Assembly (NCBI RefSeq): GCF_006384975.1
Contig: NZ_CP021645.1
Coordinates: 5,174,001-5,238,000, forward strand
Direction of reading: 5' to 3'
Source: Pseudomonas oryzihabitans
Lineage (GTDB): Bacteria > Pseudomonadota > Gammaproteobacteria > Pseudomonadales > Pseudomonadaceae
Length of the DNA: 64,000 nt
Each line of letters begins with the position of its first letter. The stretch's first letter is position 1. The position numbers and the translations under genes were made by a program. The notes beneath the pieces are model-generated. The model saw only the letters and a program-made list of their open reading frames with translations, had not been told where the DNA came from and made no database searches. Below are positions 45,881 to 54,763 of the stretch, piece by piece.

Positions 45881-46321
45881 TCAGCAGGTAGAGGCAGTGG
45901 TGGTCTGTTGCGCGGCGAGATAGTCGAAGAGGGCCGGGCAATCCGAGACCAGGCTCAGCAGCGTCTGGCCGGACATCGGCTCCTGGCGCAGCAGCACCTT
46001 CTCTCCGCGGGCGTTCAGGTAGAGGGTGTATTCCGGCGTGCTGGATTGAGCGATGAAGCCTTCGCCCATCAGCGCGCTGCCGAGGGCCATCCGCTGGGGC
46101 AGGTCGCAGCTGCTCTGCCACTGGCAGGCGCGAATGCCGAGATTGTCCAGGGACTCCGCGACAGGACTGTCGATGAGGAGCGGTGGATGATCGAACAGCG
46201 GAAATTCGCGCGACAGCAGCTCGAGATATCGCTCCAGACCTTCGAAATGCTGCCTGGGAATCAACCGACGCAGTTGCTGCAGTTGGCTGTTGCCTTGGAA
46301 TAGCGAAGTTTGTGCGGTCAT
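45881..46321 (-). CDS. Hypothetical cytoplasmic protein (146 aa)
   Basis: The product starts MTAQTSLFQGNSQLQQLRRLIPRQHFEGLE after GGGAGG, the reason this ATG is preferred over 46339. It is soluble, Leu-rich and partly amphipathic, with the stretches LLSREFPLFDHPPLLIDSP and NARGEKVLLRQEPMSGQTLLSLVSDCPALFDYLAAQQ. No domain is recognised. Codon use and ribosome site are like those of neighbouring genes. It is transcribed alone, divergent from the inositol-phosphatase-like gene. Confidence 0.7.
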   Translation of the reverse strand: MTAQTSLFQGNSQLQQLRRLIPRQHFEGLERYLELLSREFPLFDHPPLLIDSPVAESLDNLGIRACQWQSSCDLPQRMALGSALMGEGFIAQSSTPEYTLYLNARGEKVLLRQEPMSGQTLLSLVSDCPALFDYLAAQQTTTASTC

Positions 46322-46571
46322 GGCGTCCTCCCGGTACATCGAGCGATCAATGGTTCTGACCGGCTGCCAGCGGATTTGGTGCGGCCCGCCCTAACATTTC
46401 GCCGTATCGACTGCCCGAACAGACTGCAACAGGCAAATGACGTGCGAGTGACCGACCAGGTGAGCAGCACCTGCAGGCGCCCGGGCGTGAAAGCCCTGGT
46501 CCCAGAGTGAAGGGGATTCTTTTCCTGCAGCAGGGGTGGCAACCTGGCGCCTTTCTTCGAGAGGAGCGCCC

Positions 46572-47381
46572 ATGACTGCCATCGAACCTGCTATCGCCGA
46601 ACGCTACCTCGCTGTACAAGAGATCGCCCGGGAAGCGGCCCAACGCGGCCTGGAGTTCTATCGCCAACGCGGCGCGCTGCAGGTGGATCACAAGGGCGAA
46701 GACCTGCAAGATGTGGTCAGTATCGCTGACAAGACGCTGGAAGACCTGATTCGGCAACGGCTGAGCGAGCGCTTCCCCGAAGATGGTTTGCTGGGCGAGG
46801 AGGGTGGCGCCACCGACCTGGCCGCCGCCTATCTGTGGGTCATAGATCCCATCGACGGTACCGCGCCCTTTCTCAACGGACTGCACAACTGGTGCGTCTC
46901 CATCGGCTTGATGCACCAAGGCAAGCCCTTGCTCGGCGCGATCATGGATCCGAATCACGATGAGCTCTTTCACGGTCTCAGTGGGCACGGCGCCTTCGTC
47001 AACGATCAGCCGCTACGTGTCCATGCGGCCACCGACGTCCGCCACGGACTCACCGGGCTGGGTACCACTCATCGTCGCGGCAAGGAGCATTTCCTGCCCT
47101 TCGTGACCGGACTGCTGGCCGAGGGTGGTCAATTCTTCCGCAACGGCTCTGGCGCGCTGATGACCGCCTATGTCGCCGCCGGACGCCTGATCGGCTACTA
47201 CGAAACCCTGATCCACGGCTGGGACTGCCTGGCTGGACTGGTGCTGATCCAGGAGGTCGGCGGGCGCCATAACGACTTCCTGCGTAACGATGGCCTGGTC
47301 AATGGCAACCCCTTGCTGGTCGCGGCGCCCGGTGTCTATGACCAACTCGCCGCCCTGGTGGGCCCTTCGCTGGACGGCTGA
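46572..47381 (+). CDS. Inositol monophosphatase family protein
   Basis: The 269-aa metal-dependent phosphatase begins MTAIEPAIAERYLAVQEI after GAGGAG. The family metal-site motifs are LLGEEGG near residue 75, WVIDPIDGTAPFLNGL near 91-106, and GWDCLAGLVLIQEVGG near 216. These are the three classic Mg-binding blocks of IMPase, FBPase-like and CysQ enzymes. The first block and DPIDGT are intact. Substrate (inositol phosphate, PAP or another sugar phosphate) cannot be told from sequence. It is not SuhB, which is encoded elsewhere in Pseudomonas. Confidence 0.88.
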   Translation: MTAIEPAIAERYLAVQEIAREAAQRGLEFYRQRGALQVDHKGEDLQDVVSIADKTLEDLIRQRLSERFPEDGLLGEEGGATDLAAAYLWVIDPIDGTAPFLNGLHNWCVSIGLMHQGKPLLGAIMDPNHDELFHGLSGHGAFVNDQPLRVHAATDVRHGLTGLGTTHRRGKEHFLPFVTGLLAEGGQFFRNGSGALMTAYVAAGRLIGYYETLIHGWDCLAGLVLIQEVGGRHNDFLRNDGLVNGNPLLVAAPGVYDQLAALVGPSLDG

Positions 47382-47420
47382 GCGGGTCGGCGGGCTAGGA
47401 ATAGCAAGCCCTGAGCTGCT

Positions 47421-47987
47421 TCAGCGCTGCTCTTTGCGGTAGATGCTGGGTTTCCAGTAATCCTTGAGCAACAGATGCAGCGGGCCGCGCCAGCCGCGCT
47501 TGCGCAATTGCCAGGCGATCAACACGTTCATGATCCCGTGACCCATCAGCAGCACCGAGCCGTGACGCTCGGCCAGTTCGATCAATTTCTCGGCCGCCTG
47601 GCTGGCGCGGACGGACGATGAGCCGATGGATTCGGTATGGGCCGCGAAGCCCAGGAACCAGGCCGAGCGGAACAGCAGCCGCCAGGCCTTGACCGGCAGC
47701 CGGGGTGCGTCCAGCTCCAGATAGGGCAGGTGCGCCTCCGCATAGAGTTCGTTAGTGGGGCTATCCGCGTGGCCCATCAGGTATTCCAACGAGCGCACGC
47801 AGCGGCTGATCGGGCTGCTCACCAGCGCCCCCGCCTCCCGGGCCAGCCGTCGCGTCTGCGCGGGAATCCGCTCGCCCGGTACCGGAGCCTTCTGGTAGCG
47901 GGCTACCCAGTCCTTCATCTCCCGCGGAGTGCAGAGAGCCTTGCTGGAAAGATCGGGTTTGCCATGACGAACCAGGATGATGTGCAT
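47421..47987 (-). CDS. Histidine phosphatase (phosphoglycerate mutase-like) family protein
   Basis: The 188-aa protein starts MHIILVRHGKPDLSSK; LVRHGKPD is the RHG motif with the phospho-accepting His10-type residue. The second His appears in SVLLMGHGIMN near residue 155, completing the catalytic pair. SPISRCVRSLEYL contains the conserved Arg of the binding pocket. Substrate is unknown; SixA-like protein phosphatase or small-molecule phosphatase are possible. It converges with the upstream inositol-phosphatase-like gene, 39 bp apart. Confidence 0.87.
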   Translation of the reverse strand: MHIILVRHGKPDLSSKALCTPREMKDWVARYQKAPVPGERIPAQTRRLAREAGALVSSPISRCVRSLEYLMGHADSPTNELYAEAHLPYLELDAPRLPVKAWRLLFRSAWFLGFAAHTESIGSSSVRASQAAEKLIELAERHGSVLLMGHGIMNVLIAWQLRKRGWRGPLHLLLKDYWKPSIYRKEQR

Positions 47988-48257
47988 GAAAGGTGACCTG
48001 TGAAAGATGGTCACTAGACCGCAGGGCTTGCCGTTCGTCTCGCCTCGACATCATCTTGGCTAGTGATATCAAAGTGCCATTCATACGGTTCGTCAGGCCG
48101 CTTGGCTTGTTTAGCTTTAAAAGGTGATCTCATTCAAGAAAATGGCGCCAGAAAATCTGCCGATGAACGGCGAGCCTGGCCAGACTCAGGGATTCTGACG
48201 CGTCTGCCGCTAGCCTGTAGTGCCATTGAGAGCCGCTTTGTCTGAGACCGGGACGCT

Positions 48258-48701
48258 ATGAAGAGAGCTTTGTGGGGGTTGCTGCTGTTCGGTGTGCTGT
48301 TCAGGGCACCCGGGGTCTTTGCCGATGATGCCCATGTGGCCTTGATCAAGAGCGTGTCGGGCAGCGTCAAGATCCTGCGCCAGGCTGCCATCCTGGACGC
48401 CAAGGTCGGTACGACCTTGCAGGTAGCGGATCGTCTGCAAGTGGGGCCGGAAGCCACGGCGGCCATCGTCTTTCTCGATGGCACCCTGCTCACCCTGGGC
48501 AGCGGCGCCGATGTGCAAGTGCGTGACTATCTGTTCGAGCCCAAGAACAGCCACTATGGCTTTTCGCTGTATCTGAACAAGGGCTCGGCGATCTACGCCT
48601 CCGGCAAGATCGGCAAGGTCTCTCCCGAGTCGGTGAAGATCGAAACGCCGTCCGCCATCATCGGGGTGCGTGGCACCCGCTTCCTGGTGCAGGCGCAATG
48701 A
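48258..48701 (+). CDS. Secreted FecR-domain protein
   Basis: The 147-aa product has a signal peptide, MKRALWGLLLFGVLFRAPGVFA, and a mature FecR domain: VSGSVKILR, then LQVGPEATAAIVFLDGTLLTLGSGADVQV, and the C-terminal TPSAIIGVRGTRFLV, which is diagnostic. Unlike true FecR anti-sigma factors it has no membrane helix or cytoplasmic part, so it is a free periplasmic domain. It overlaps the OmpA-lipoprotein gene by 4 bp and is first of a three-gene operon with a CHASE2-HD-GYP protein. Confidence 0.9.
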   Translation: MKRALWGLLLFGVLFRAPGVFADDAHVALIKSVSGSVKILRQAAILDAKVGTTLQVADRLQVGPEATAAIVFLDGTLLTLGSGADVQVRDYLFEPKNSHYGFSLYLNKGSAIYASGKIGKVSPESVKIETPSAIIGVRGTRFLVQAQ

Positions 48702-49321
48702 AATCCATGTTCGGAGCTTGCCGTCGTCCTTCGCTGAGCGCTCTGCTGTTTACCCTCTTGGTGCTGGGCGGCTGCGCCAGCCCGCCGCAAACCAGTGTGG
48801 TGCTGATGCCCGACGAAGACGGCCATGTCGGCGCGGTCTCGATTGCCAACCCTGGCGGGCGGCAAACCCTGGACCAGGGCTACGCTCAGGTCACCGTGGC
48901 GCAACCCGGTCAGGCACCCACGCCTTCGCAGGCGGTGAATCAAGCGGTCTTCGAACAGCAGCATCGCCAGATCCTCGCGGCTCAGCCTTCGCCTCCCAAG
49001 ACCTTCACGCTCAATTTCCTCTCCGACAGCATGGAGCTCACGCCCCAGTCCAAGGCGCTGCTGCCGGAGGTGCTGGAAACGGCGCGTCAGCGCCTGCCGA
49101 CCGAGATCTCGGTATTCGGGCACGCCGATGCCTCCGGTACCCCGGCCTACAATCTCGACCTCTCGGCCCAGCGCGCGCACAAGGTCGCCGCGCTGTTGCA
49201 GCGACTCGATCCTCATCTGGTCGTCAACGTCGATTTCTTCGGCGACAAGGTTCCGCTGGTGCCGTCCCGTCCCGGAAAGTCCGAACCGCGTAACCGACGT
49301 GTCGAAATCCTGATCCTCTAA
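48698..49321 (+). CDS. OmpA-family lipoprotein
   Basis: The 207-aa protein has a lipobox, LVLGGCASP, making Cys near residue 26 the acylation site. A linker rich in Gln and Pro runs to about residue 105. The C-terminal OmpA domain (about 105-205) carries VFGHADASGTPAYNLDLSAQRAHKV, the peptidoglycan-binding motif with the conserved Asp and Arg. It likely bridges outer membrane and cell wall. Its ATG overlaps the FecR-gene stop (ATGA). The CHASE2-HD-GYP gene follows 14 bp later. Confidence 0.9.
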   Translation: MKSMFGACRRPSLSALLFTLLVLGGCASPPQTSVVLMPDEDGHVGAVSIANPGGRQTLDQGYAQVTVAQPGQAPTPSQAVNQAVFEQQHRQILAAQPSPPKTFTLNFLSDSMELTPQSKALLPEVLETARQRLPTEISVFGHADASGTPAYNLDLSAQRAHKVAALLQRLDPHLVVNVDFFGDKVPLVPSRPGKSEPRNRRVEILIL

Positions 49322-49335
49322 GTAGAGCCTGGTTC

Positions 49336-51336
49336 ATGAACGCCATTGCCACAGCGCTGCGCCGTCGCGCGCCCTGGATGTTTCTGGTCAGCCTCGGGCT
49401 CTCGCTGGCCTTCGGCCTGAGCGCCATGCTGCACTGGGCGCCGCTGGAATACCTTGATCGCGTCGCTTACGATCAGCTCAACAGAGTCTTCGCCAACACC
49501 GGGGAAGCCCCGGATGTCCAGGTGGTCAGCATCGACGAGGCCAGCCTCGCTGCCCTCGGCCAATGGCCCTGGCCACGTTACCGGATCGCCGAACTGCTCT
49601 CCCGTATCGCCGAAGCCCAGCCGGCGGCGATTGCCGTCGACATCCTTTTCAGCGAACCGGACCGCACTTCGCTCAGGGCGCTGCAAAACACCTTCAAAGC
49701 CGATCTCGGTCTGGACCTGAGCGTGGCGGGGATACCGCCAGAATTGCAGGACAACGATGGCTATCTCGGCCAGGTGATGGGCCAGACTGGCGCGGTGGGC
49801 GCCCGCTTCCTGAGCCAGGGGGCGGAGCTGGCGCCGGCCACCGGTCTGCGGGCCGGCGTGGGCTTCGAGGGGGCCCTGGATACCCTGCAACTGCCCAAGG
49901 CGAGTAGCGTGTTGAACAGCGTGCCGCCGATCGCCAGCCAGACGCGCTTCAGCGGTTTCATCAACAGTCAGCCGGACAGCGATGGCGTCCTGCGTCGCGT
50001 CCCGTTGCTGATGACCTATCAGGGCATCGTCCATCCCAGTCTGGCGTTGGCCGCGGTCATGCGCGCGTTGAACATGACCAGCGCTACGGTGACGTCAGGC
50101 TTCTTCGGGCCGACGCTGCGCCTGGGGACTCATCAGGTAGCGCTCGACGATCAAGGCCGGGCGCTGCTACGGCTGAACGCCGGTCCCGAGCGCTATTCGC
50201 AATTGTCGGCGCTGGACGTGCTCAGAGGCGAGGTGCCCAAGGCGTCGTTCAAGGGGCGCGTCGTCTTCGTCGGCGTTTCGGCCGTCGGCTTGAACGACAG
50301 CTATGTCACGGCACTGGGCCAGAACTTCTCCGGCGTCAGACTGCAGGCGGCCCTGGCGCAGGATCTGCTCGACGCTACCCTGGTCCGCGTTCCACCCTTC
50401 GCGGGCCCCTTGCAGCTGGCGCTCTGCCTACTAGGCGGTCTGCTGCTGTCGGTGGGTTTCTTCACCCAGCGTAGCGACCGACCTTTCGGCCTGCTGGTGG
50501 CGGCGCTCCTGATCGTTCCCTTGGGGGGCGGTGCCTGGCTGTTCGCCCGCCACGGCGTCTTCATACCCCTGGCGGCGCCGTTGTTGCTGGTGATGATCCT
50601 AGCGGGAATGGCGATGATGACGCGCGTAATGGTCGCGCGGCACCATGAGCGCCTCTGGCGTCGACAACTCGAGCGCTCCCGGCAGGTCACCATCGAGTCC
50701 ATGGCTGCGGTGGCCGAAACGCGTGATCCGGAGACCGGGGCCCACATCAAGCGTACCCAGCATTACGTGCGCGCCATCGCCGAACAGCTGCAGCGAAGCG
50801 GTCAGGCAGGGGATGTCCTCACGCCGGAATACATCCAGTTGTTGTACCTCTCCGCGCCCTTGCACGACATCGGCAAGGTCGGCGTGCCCGACGCCATCCT
50901 GCTCAAACCCGGCCGCCTCACGCCGGACGAGATGGCCATCATGCAGCGCCACGCCGAATTCGGTCGGCAGATCATCCTGAATACCGCCAGTCATCTTGAG
51001 GAAGAGGACAACTTCCTCGCCCTGGCTGCCGACATCGCCGCCACCCATCATGAAAAATGGGACGGCAGCGGCTATCCGAATGGCCTGAGCGGCACGGCCA
51101 TTCCCCTGGCCGGACGCATCATGGCGGTGGCCGACATCTACGACGCCCTGATCAGCCGGCGGTGCTACAAGGAGCCCTTCAGCCACGAGCACTCGTTGGA
51201 GCTGATGCGTGAGATGCGCGGGACCACCTTCGATCCGCTGATACTGGACGCCTTCCTGGCTATCGAGCCGCAGATCCTCGCCATCGCCGAGCGCTTTCAC
51301 GATGAAGGCGCCGACGCTTCTCGCCGTCTGCTCTGA
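49336..51336 (+). CDS. CHASE2-HD-GYP protein, putative c-di-GMP phosphodiesterase
   Basis: The 666-aa inner-membrane protein has one N-terminal helix, a periplasmic CHASE2 domain (about 50-345), three membrane helices (about 355-435) and a cytoplasmic HD-GYP domain (about 455-650). CHASE2 features include QVVSIDEASLAALGQWPWPR and AVDILFSEPD. The HD-GYP domain has LHDIGKVGVPD near 508 and DGSGYPNGL near 576, plus HHEKWDGSGYP and VADIYDAL, so metal- and c-di-GMP-binding residues look intact. Third gene of the FecR-OmpA operon, it probably reads a periplasmic signal and hydrolyses c-di-GMP. Confidence 0.93.
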   Translation: MNAIATALRRRAPWMFLVSLGLSLAFGLSAMLHWAPLEYLDRVAYDQLNRVFANTGEAPDVQVVSIDEASLAALGQWPWPRYRIAELLSRIAEAQPAAIAVDILFSEPDRTSLRALQNTFKADLGLDLSVAGIPPELQDNDGYLGQVMGQTGAVGARFLSQGAELAPATGLRAGVGFEGALDTLQLPKASSVLNSVPPIASQTRFSGFINSQPDSDGVLRRVPLLMTYQGIVHPSLALAAVMRALNMTSATVTSGFFGPTLRLGTHQVALDDQGRALLRLNAGPERYSQLSALDVLRGEVPKASFKGRVVFVGVSAVGLNDSYVTALGQNFSGVRLQAALAQDLLDATLVRVPPFAGPLQLALCLLGGLLLSVGFFTQRSDRPFGLLVAALLIVPLGGGAWLFARHGVFIPLAAPLLLVMILAGMAMMTRVMVARHHERLWRRQLERSRQVTIESMAAVAETRDPETGAHIKRTQHYVRAIAEQLQRSGQAGDVLTPEYIQLLYLSAPLHDIGKVGVPDAILLKPGRLTPDEMAIMQRHAEFGRQIILNTASHLEEEDNFLALAADIAATHHEKWDGSGYPNGLSGTAIPLAGRIMAVADIYDALISRRCYKEPFSHEHSLELMREMRGTTFDPLILDAFLAIEPQILAIAERFHDEGADASRRLL

Positions 51337-51773
51337 GCAATGCCAGTTCAGATCACGTGCGGTCCAGTCGTCCCGGTCAGCCGTTCGTTCGGGTCTTGGC
51401 TGCCAGGGCGTCCTCTCTCAATAGTCGGCTCATAGAGAATAACTGGCGGCCTACACAGAAGGGCTGCCAGATCCCCCTAATGCGACGATTGCTGCCCCGT
51501 TTTCGGCTTGCAGAAACATTTTCATCGAAAATAGCCTGAAAATTTTCTCAGATCGCGGCTTTGGCAAAGACGCCTCCTTGAGGGCTTCGTTCGCAGAAGG
51601 CGTACATGTGATGTTATTTATGATACTAATTTGCATTTACAGTTGAGGTTGATTTGCATAGCCTGCGTCCCGCCGCGCAAGACGGCACCGGATGCCGGTC
51701 CCTGGAGAGTTTCCAGCGAGTCCTTACGTAGGGTACGGACGGGTCGGTGTCTTCCTAGAGGACGACCCACGAC
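51337..51773. other. Intergenic region upstream of the siderophore receptor
   Basis: This 437-bp stretch contains no gene. It includes AT-rich hairpins (ATTTTC-ATC-GAAAAT at 51518-51532 and GAAAATTTTC at 51538-51547), then a Fur-like site at 51621-51635. GC falls clearly below that of the flanking genes between about 51500 and 51660. Confidence 0.6.
51621..51635 (+). promoter_or_regulatory. Putative Fur box upstream of the TonB-dependent receptor
   Basis: TGATACT-A-ATTTGCA matches the 7-1-7 Fur consensus TGATAAT-N-ATTATCA at 11 of 14 positions. It lies about 140 bp upstream of the receptor start in an AT-rich stretch. Iron repression would fit the gene. Confidence 0.55.
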
Positions 51774-54176
51774 ATGCAACTCTTCTCCCTTCGCCTTCTC
51801 GCGCTTTCCGTTTCCCTGAGCGTGGCGGCCCTGGCCCAGGCCGCGCCTGTCTCGTTGGCGCAACCCGCGCAGCCGCTCGCCGCTGCCTTGCAAAGCTTCG
51901 CGCGCGCCAGTGGTTTCGAGGTGAACTACGATCCCGCGACCCTGGCCGGCAAACGCGCGCCGGCGCTGGCCGGGCGCCTGGAGCCGGACGTCGCCCTCCA
52001 GCGCCTGCTGGCGGGCAGTGGCCTGGCAGCCTCGGTCAGCGGTAACGTCGTGACCATCGTGCCCGTGGCGACCCAGGCCGCAACCGGCAGCGTGGCGCTG
52101 GATGCCACCACCATCACGGCGGACGACGGCTCCCTGGTGGGCCGCGCGACCACCGAGGGCACCCACTCCTACACCACGGGGGCGATGAGCACCTCCACCG
52201 GCCTCCCCCTGTCGATCCGCGAGACGCCCCAGTCGGTGAGCGTCATCACCCGGCAGCGCATGGAAGACCAAGGCATGACCGACCTGAACGACGTGGTCAG
52301 ATATGCCCCTGGCGTGACGCTCAACAGGTTCGGCGGCGACCGTCAGGAGTTCCTCGCGCGCGGCTTCCGTATCGACAACATCATGTACGACGGTCTGCCC
52401 ACCACCGCCGGTACCTTCACCCTCGACACCCTGTCCTCAGCGGACCTGGCCCTCTACGACCGCGTCGAGGTGGTCCGCGGTGCCACCGGCCTGATGACCG
52501 GCGCCGGCGACCCCTCCGCGACCCTCAACCTGGTGCGCAAGCGGCCCACGGCCTTTCCCCAGGTCAGCATCACCACCAGCGCCGGCAACTGGGATCGCTA
52601 CCGCACCGAAGTCGACGCCTCCAACAAGCTCAACGAGGCCGGCACCCTGCGTGGCCGTGCGGTCGCCGCCTACGAGGATGGCAACAGCTTCCAGGACGTT
52701 CGCGAGCGCAAGCGCCAGACCTTCTACGGCGTGCTCGAAGCGGACCTGAGTGATGCCACTACCTGGACCCTCGGTGCCTCCAAGCAGCGCGAAGACAAGA
52801 CTTCCGACTGGGGCAGCCTGCCCAGTGGCCCCAATGGCGAAGACCTGCACCTGCCGCGCTCCACCTTCCTGAGCGGCGACTGGTCCTACTGGGATCAGGA
52901 CACCTACACCCTGTTCTCCGACATCACCCACACCTTCGCCAACGGCTGGAAAGCCAAGCTGGCGGCGCAGCAGGTCTGGGCGAATTCCGATACCTACTCC
53001 AACTACCTGACGTCCGTGGCGCCGGACTACAGCTACACCTCCGTCAGCGATCTCGGTACCGCCTCCGGCGCCTATCGCACCGACTCCGATCAGCTCAACC
53101 TCGACGCCTCGGTCAACGGCCCCTTCCAACTGCTGGGTCGGGAGCACGAGTTGATGGCCGGGATCAGTCGGCGCCAGGAGAAGTTCTATCAGCGCGGTGG
53201 CTATTCGGCGCCCACCCCGGTCGACATCTTCGACTTCCGCCCCAGCAGCATCGCCAAGCCGGCCAAGGGCAGCCTGTCACCCTATGCCAGCAAGAACACC
53301 ACCACCGAAGAGGCGGTATACGCCGCGGCGCGCTTCAATCCCGCGGATCCCCTGCACATCATCGTGGGCGGCCGCGTCAGCTGGTACGACTTCGACAATC
53401 TGTACAGTGACAACGACTACAAGGCCACGCGCGAAGTCACGCCCTATGCCGGCATCATTTACGACCTGAACGACACCTATTCGGTCTACGCCAGCTACAC
53501 CGAGATCTTCAAGCCACAAAGCGAGCAAGACTCGGGCGGTTCGGTCCTGCAGCCCATGACCGGCAAGAGCTACGAGATCGGCCTCAAGGGCGCCTATTTC
53601 GACGGTGCCCTGAACGCCTCCATCGCGCTGTTCGATACCCTCCAGGAGAACCGCGCCTATCTGCCGGCCAACCAGGCCACCTTCTGCCCGGGCTATCCGG
53701 CGCGCAGTTGCTACGATGCGGCCGGCGAAGTGCGCAGCCGTGGTATCGACGCGGAAATCTCCGGTCAGTTGACGCCCCAGTGGCAGGCCTCTGCGGCCTA
53801 CACCCTGCTGGTGAGCGAATACACCAAGGACGTTCAATACCAGGGTCGCCGCTTCGCGCCCGATCAGCCCAAGCACCTGTTCAAGGCAGCCACCAGCTAC
53901 CAACTGACCGGTGCCTTGAGCAACTGGCGCATCGGTGGAGACGTCCAGGCGCAGAGTGAAACCTTCCAACGGGTCGGCAACGGCGCAGCCAAGCAGAACA
54001 GCTATGCCCTGGTAGGCCTGATGGCGGGCTATCGCTTCAACGAGCACTGGGATGGCCGCGTCAACGTCAACAACCTCTTCGATGAGAAGTACTGGCAGGG
54101 TATCCCGGAAGGGACGGGGCAGGGCGTTTACGGCGATCCCCGCAATGTCATGTTCAGCCTGAAGTGGACGCTCTGA
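51774..54176 (+). CDS. TonB-dependent ferrisiderophore receptor with N-terminal STN domain
   Basis: The 800-aa outer-membrane receptor starts MQLFSLRLLALSVSLSVAALAQAA, a signal peptide. Residues about 35-100 are an STN signalling domain (LAAALQSFARASGFEVNYDP), used by transducing receptors such as FpvA. The plug (about 135-260) carries SIRETPQSVSVITRQRMEDQ. A 22-strand barrel follows, ending DPRNVMFSLKWTL. It most resembles FpvA/FoxA-type siderophore receptors; the ligand is unknown. No sigma/anti-sigma pair or siderophore gene is nearby. A Fur-like site lies upstream. Confidence 0.92.
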   Translation: MQLFSLRLLALSVSLSVAALAQAAPVSLAQPAQPLAAALQSFARASGFEVNYDPATLAGKRAPALAGRLEPDVALQRLLAGSGLAASVSGNVVTIVPVATQAATGSVALDATTITADDGSLVGRATTEGTHSYTTGAMSTSTGLPLSIRETPQSVSVITRQRMEDQGMTDLNDVVRYAPGVTLNRFGGDRQEFLARGFRIDNIMYDGLPTTAGTFTLDTLSSADLALYDRVEVVRGATGLMTGAGDPSATLNLVRKRPTAFPQVSITTSAGNWDRYRTEVDASNKLNEAGTLRGRAVAAYEDGNSFQDVRERKRQTFYGVLEADLSDATTWTLGASKQREDKTSDWGSLPSGPNGEDLHLPRSTFLSGDWSYWDQDTYTLFSDITHTFANGWKAKLAAQQVWANSDTYSNYLTSVAPDYSYTSVSDLGTASGAYRTDSDQLNLDASVNGPFQLLGREHELMAGISRRQEKFYQRGGYSAPTPVDIFDFRPSSIAKPAKGSLSPYASKNTTTEEAVYAAARFNPADPLHIIVGGRVSWYDFDNLYSDNDYKATREVTPYAGIIYDLNDTYSVYASYTEIFKPQSEQDSGGSVLQPMTGKSYEIGLKGAYFDGALNASIALFDTLQENRAYLPANQATFCPGYPARSCYDAAGEVRSRGIDAEISGQLTPQWQASAAYTLLVSEYTKDVQYQGRRFAPDQPKHLFKAATSYQLTGALSNWRIGGDVQAQSETFQRVGNGAAKQNSYALVGLMAGYRFNEHWDGRVNVNNLFDEKYWQGIPEGTGQGVYGDPRNVMFSLKWTL

Positions 54177-54256
54177 TCCCCTGACGGCTCGCGGCGCCCT
54201 TGTCCGCGTCCCCGGACCTGGGCGAAGCTGCGGACTCCCCACTTGGAGTCCAGCCC

Positions 54257-54748
54257 ATGTCCATCCAGTTGGAGCGCTTCGCCGAATGCCATGCCGAAGG
54301 GCTGGCCGCCCTCTATGGCGATCCGGCGGTGGCTCGGCAAGTCCTGCAGCTGCCCTACCAGACCGCCGAGCAGTGGCGGCAGCGTATGAGTGGCGATCGT
54401 GAAGGGCGGGTGGCTCTGGTCGCCTTGCAGCAGGGCCGGGTGGTGGGCAGCGCCAGCCTCGAACAGCAGCCACGCATTCGTCGCCAGCATTGCGGCGCGA
54501 TCGGCATGGGCGTCGCTCGGGATTGCCAGGGGCAGGGCATCGGTAGCCAACTGCTGGCCGCCTTGCTCGATCTCGCCGACAACTGGATGAACCTGCAGCG
54601 AGTGGAGCTGACCGTGTACAGCGATAACGAGCCGGCCCTGGCGCTGTACCGCAAATTCGGTTTCGAAGAGGAAGGGCTACTGCGTCGCTATGCGGTGCGC
54701 GACGGGGTTCTCGTCGATGTCTACAGCATGGCCCGCTTCAAGCCCTGA
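54257..54748 (+). CDS. GNAT-family N-acetyltransferase
   Basis: The 163-aa protein starts MSIQLERFAECHAEGLAALYGD after GGAG. The acetyl-CoA loop is GVARDCQGQGIGSQLLAALL near residues 95-114, the Q/RxxGxG/A motif. The C-terminal YSDNEPALALYRKFGFEEEGLLRRYAVRDG is also typical. Closest known types acetylate polyamines, protein N-termini or antibiotics; substrate is not predictable. It follows the siderophore receptor by 80 bp on the same strand, but a transcriptional link is not evident. Confidence 0.9.
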   Translation: MSIQLERFAECHAEGLAALYGDPAVARQVLQLPYQTAEQWRQRMSGDREGRVALVALQQGRVVGSASLEQQPRIRRQHCGAIGMGVARDCQGQGIGSQLLAALLDLADNWMNLQRVELTVYSDNEPALALYRKFGFEEEGLLRRYAVRDGVLVDVYSMARFKP

Positions 54749-54763
54749 TGGCGTGTATGAGGA

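Noticed and set aside
48258..48701. The FecR-domain gene as an iron-responsive anti-sigma factor for the nearby siderophore receptor
   Set aside because: It has a signal peptide, no membrane helix, no sigma-binding N-terminus, and it is coupled to OmpA and CHASE2-HD-GYP genes instead.
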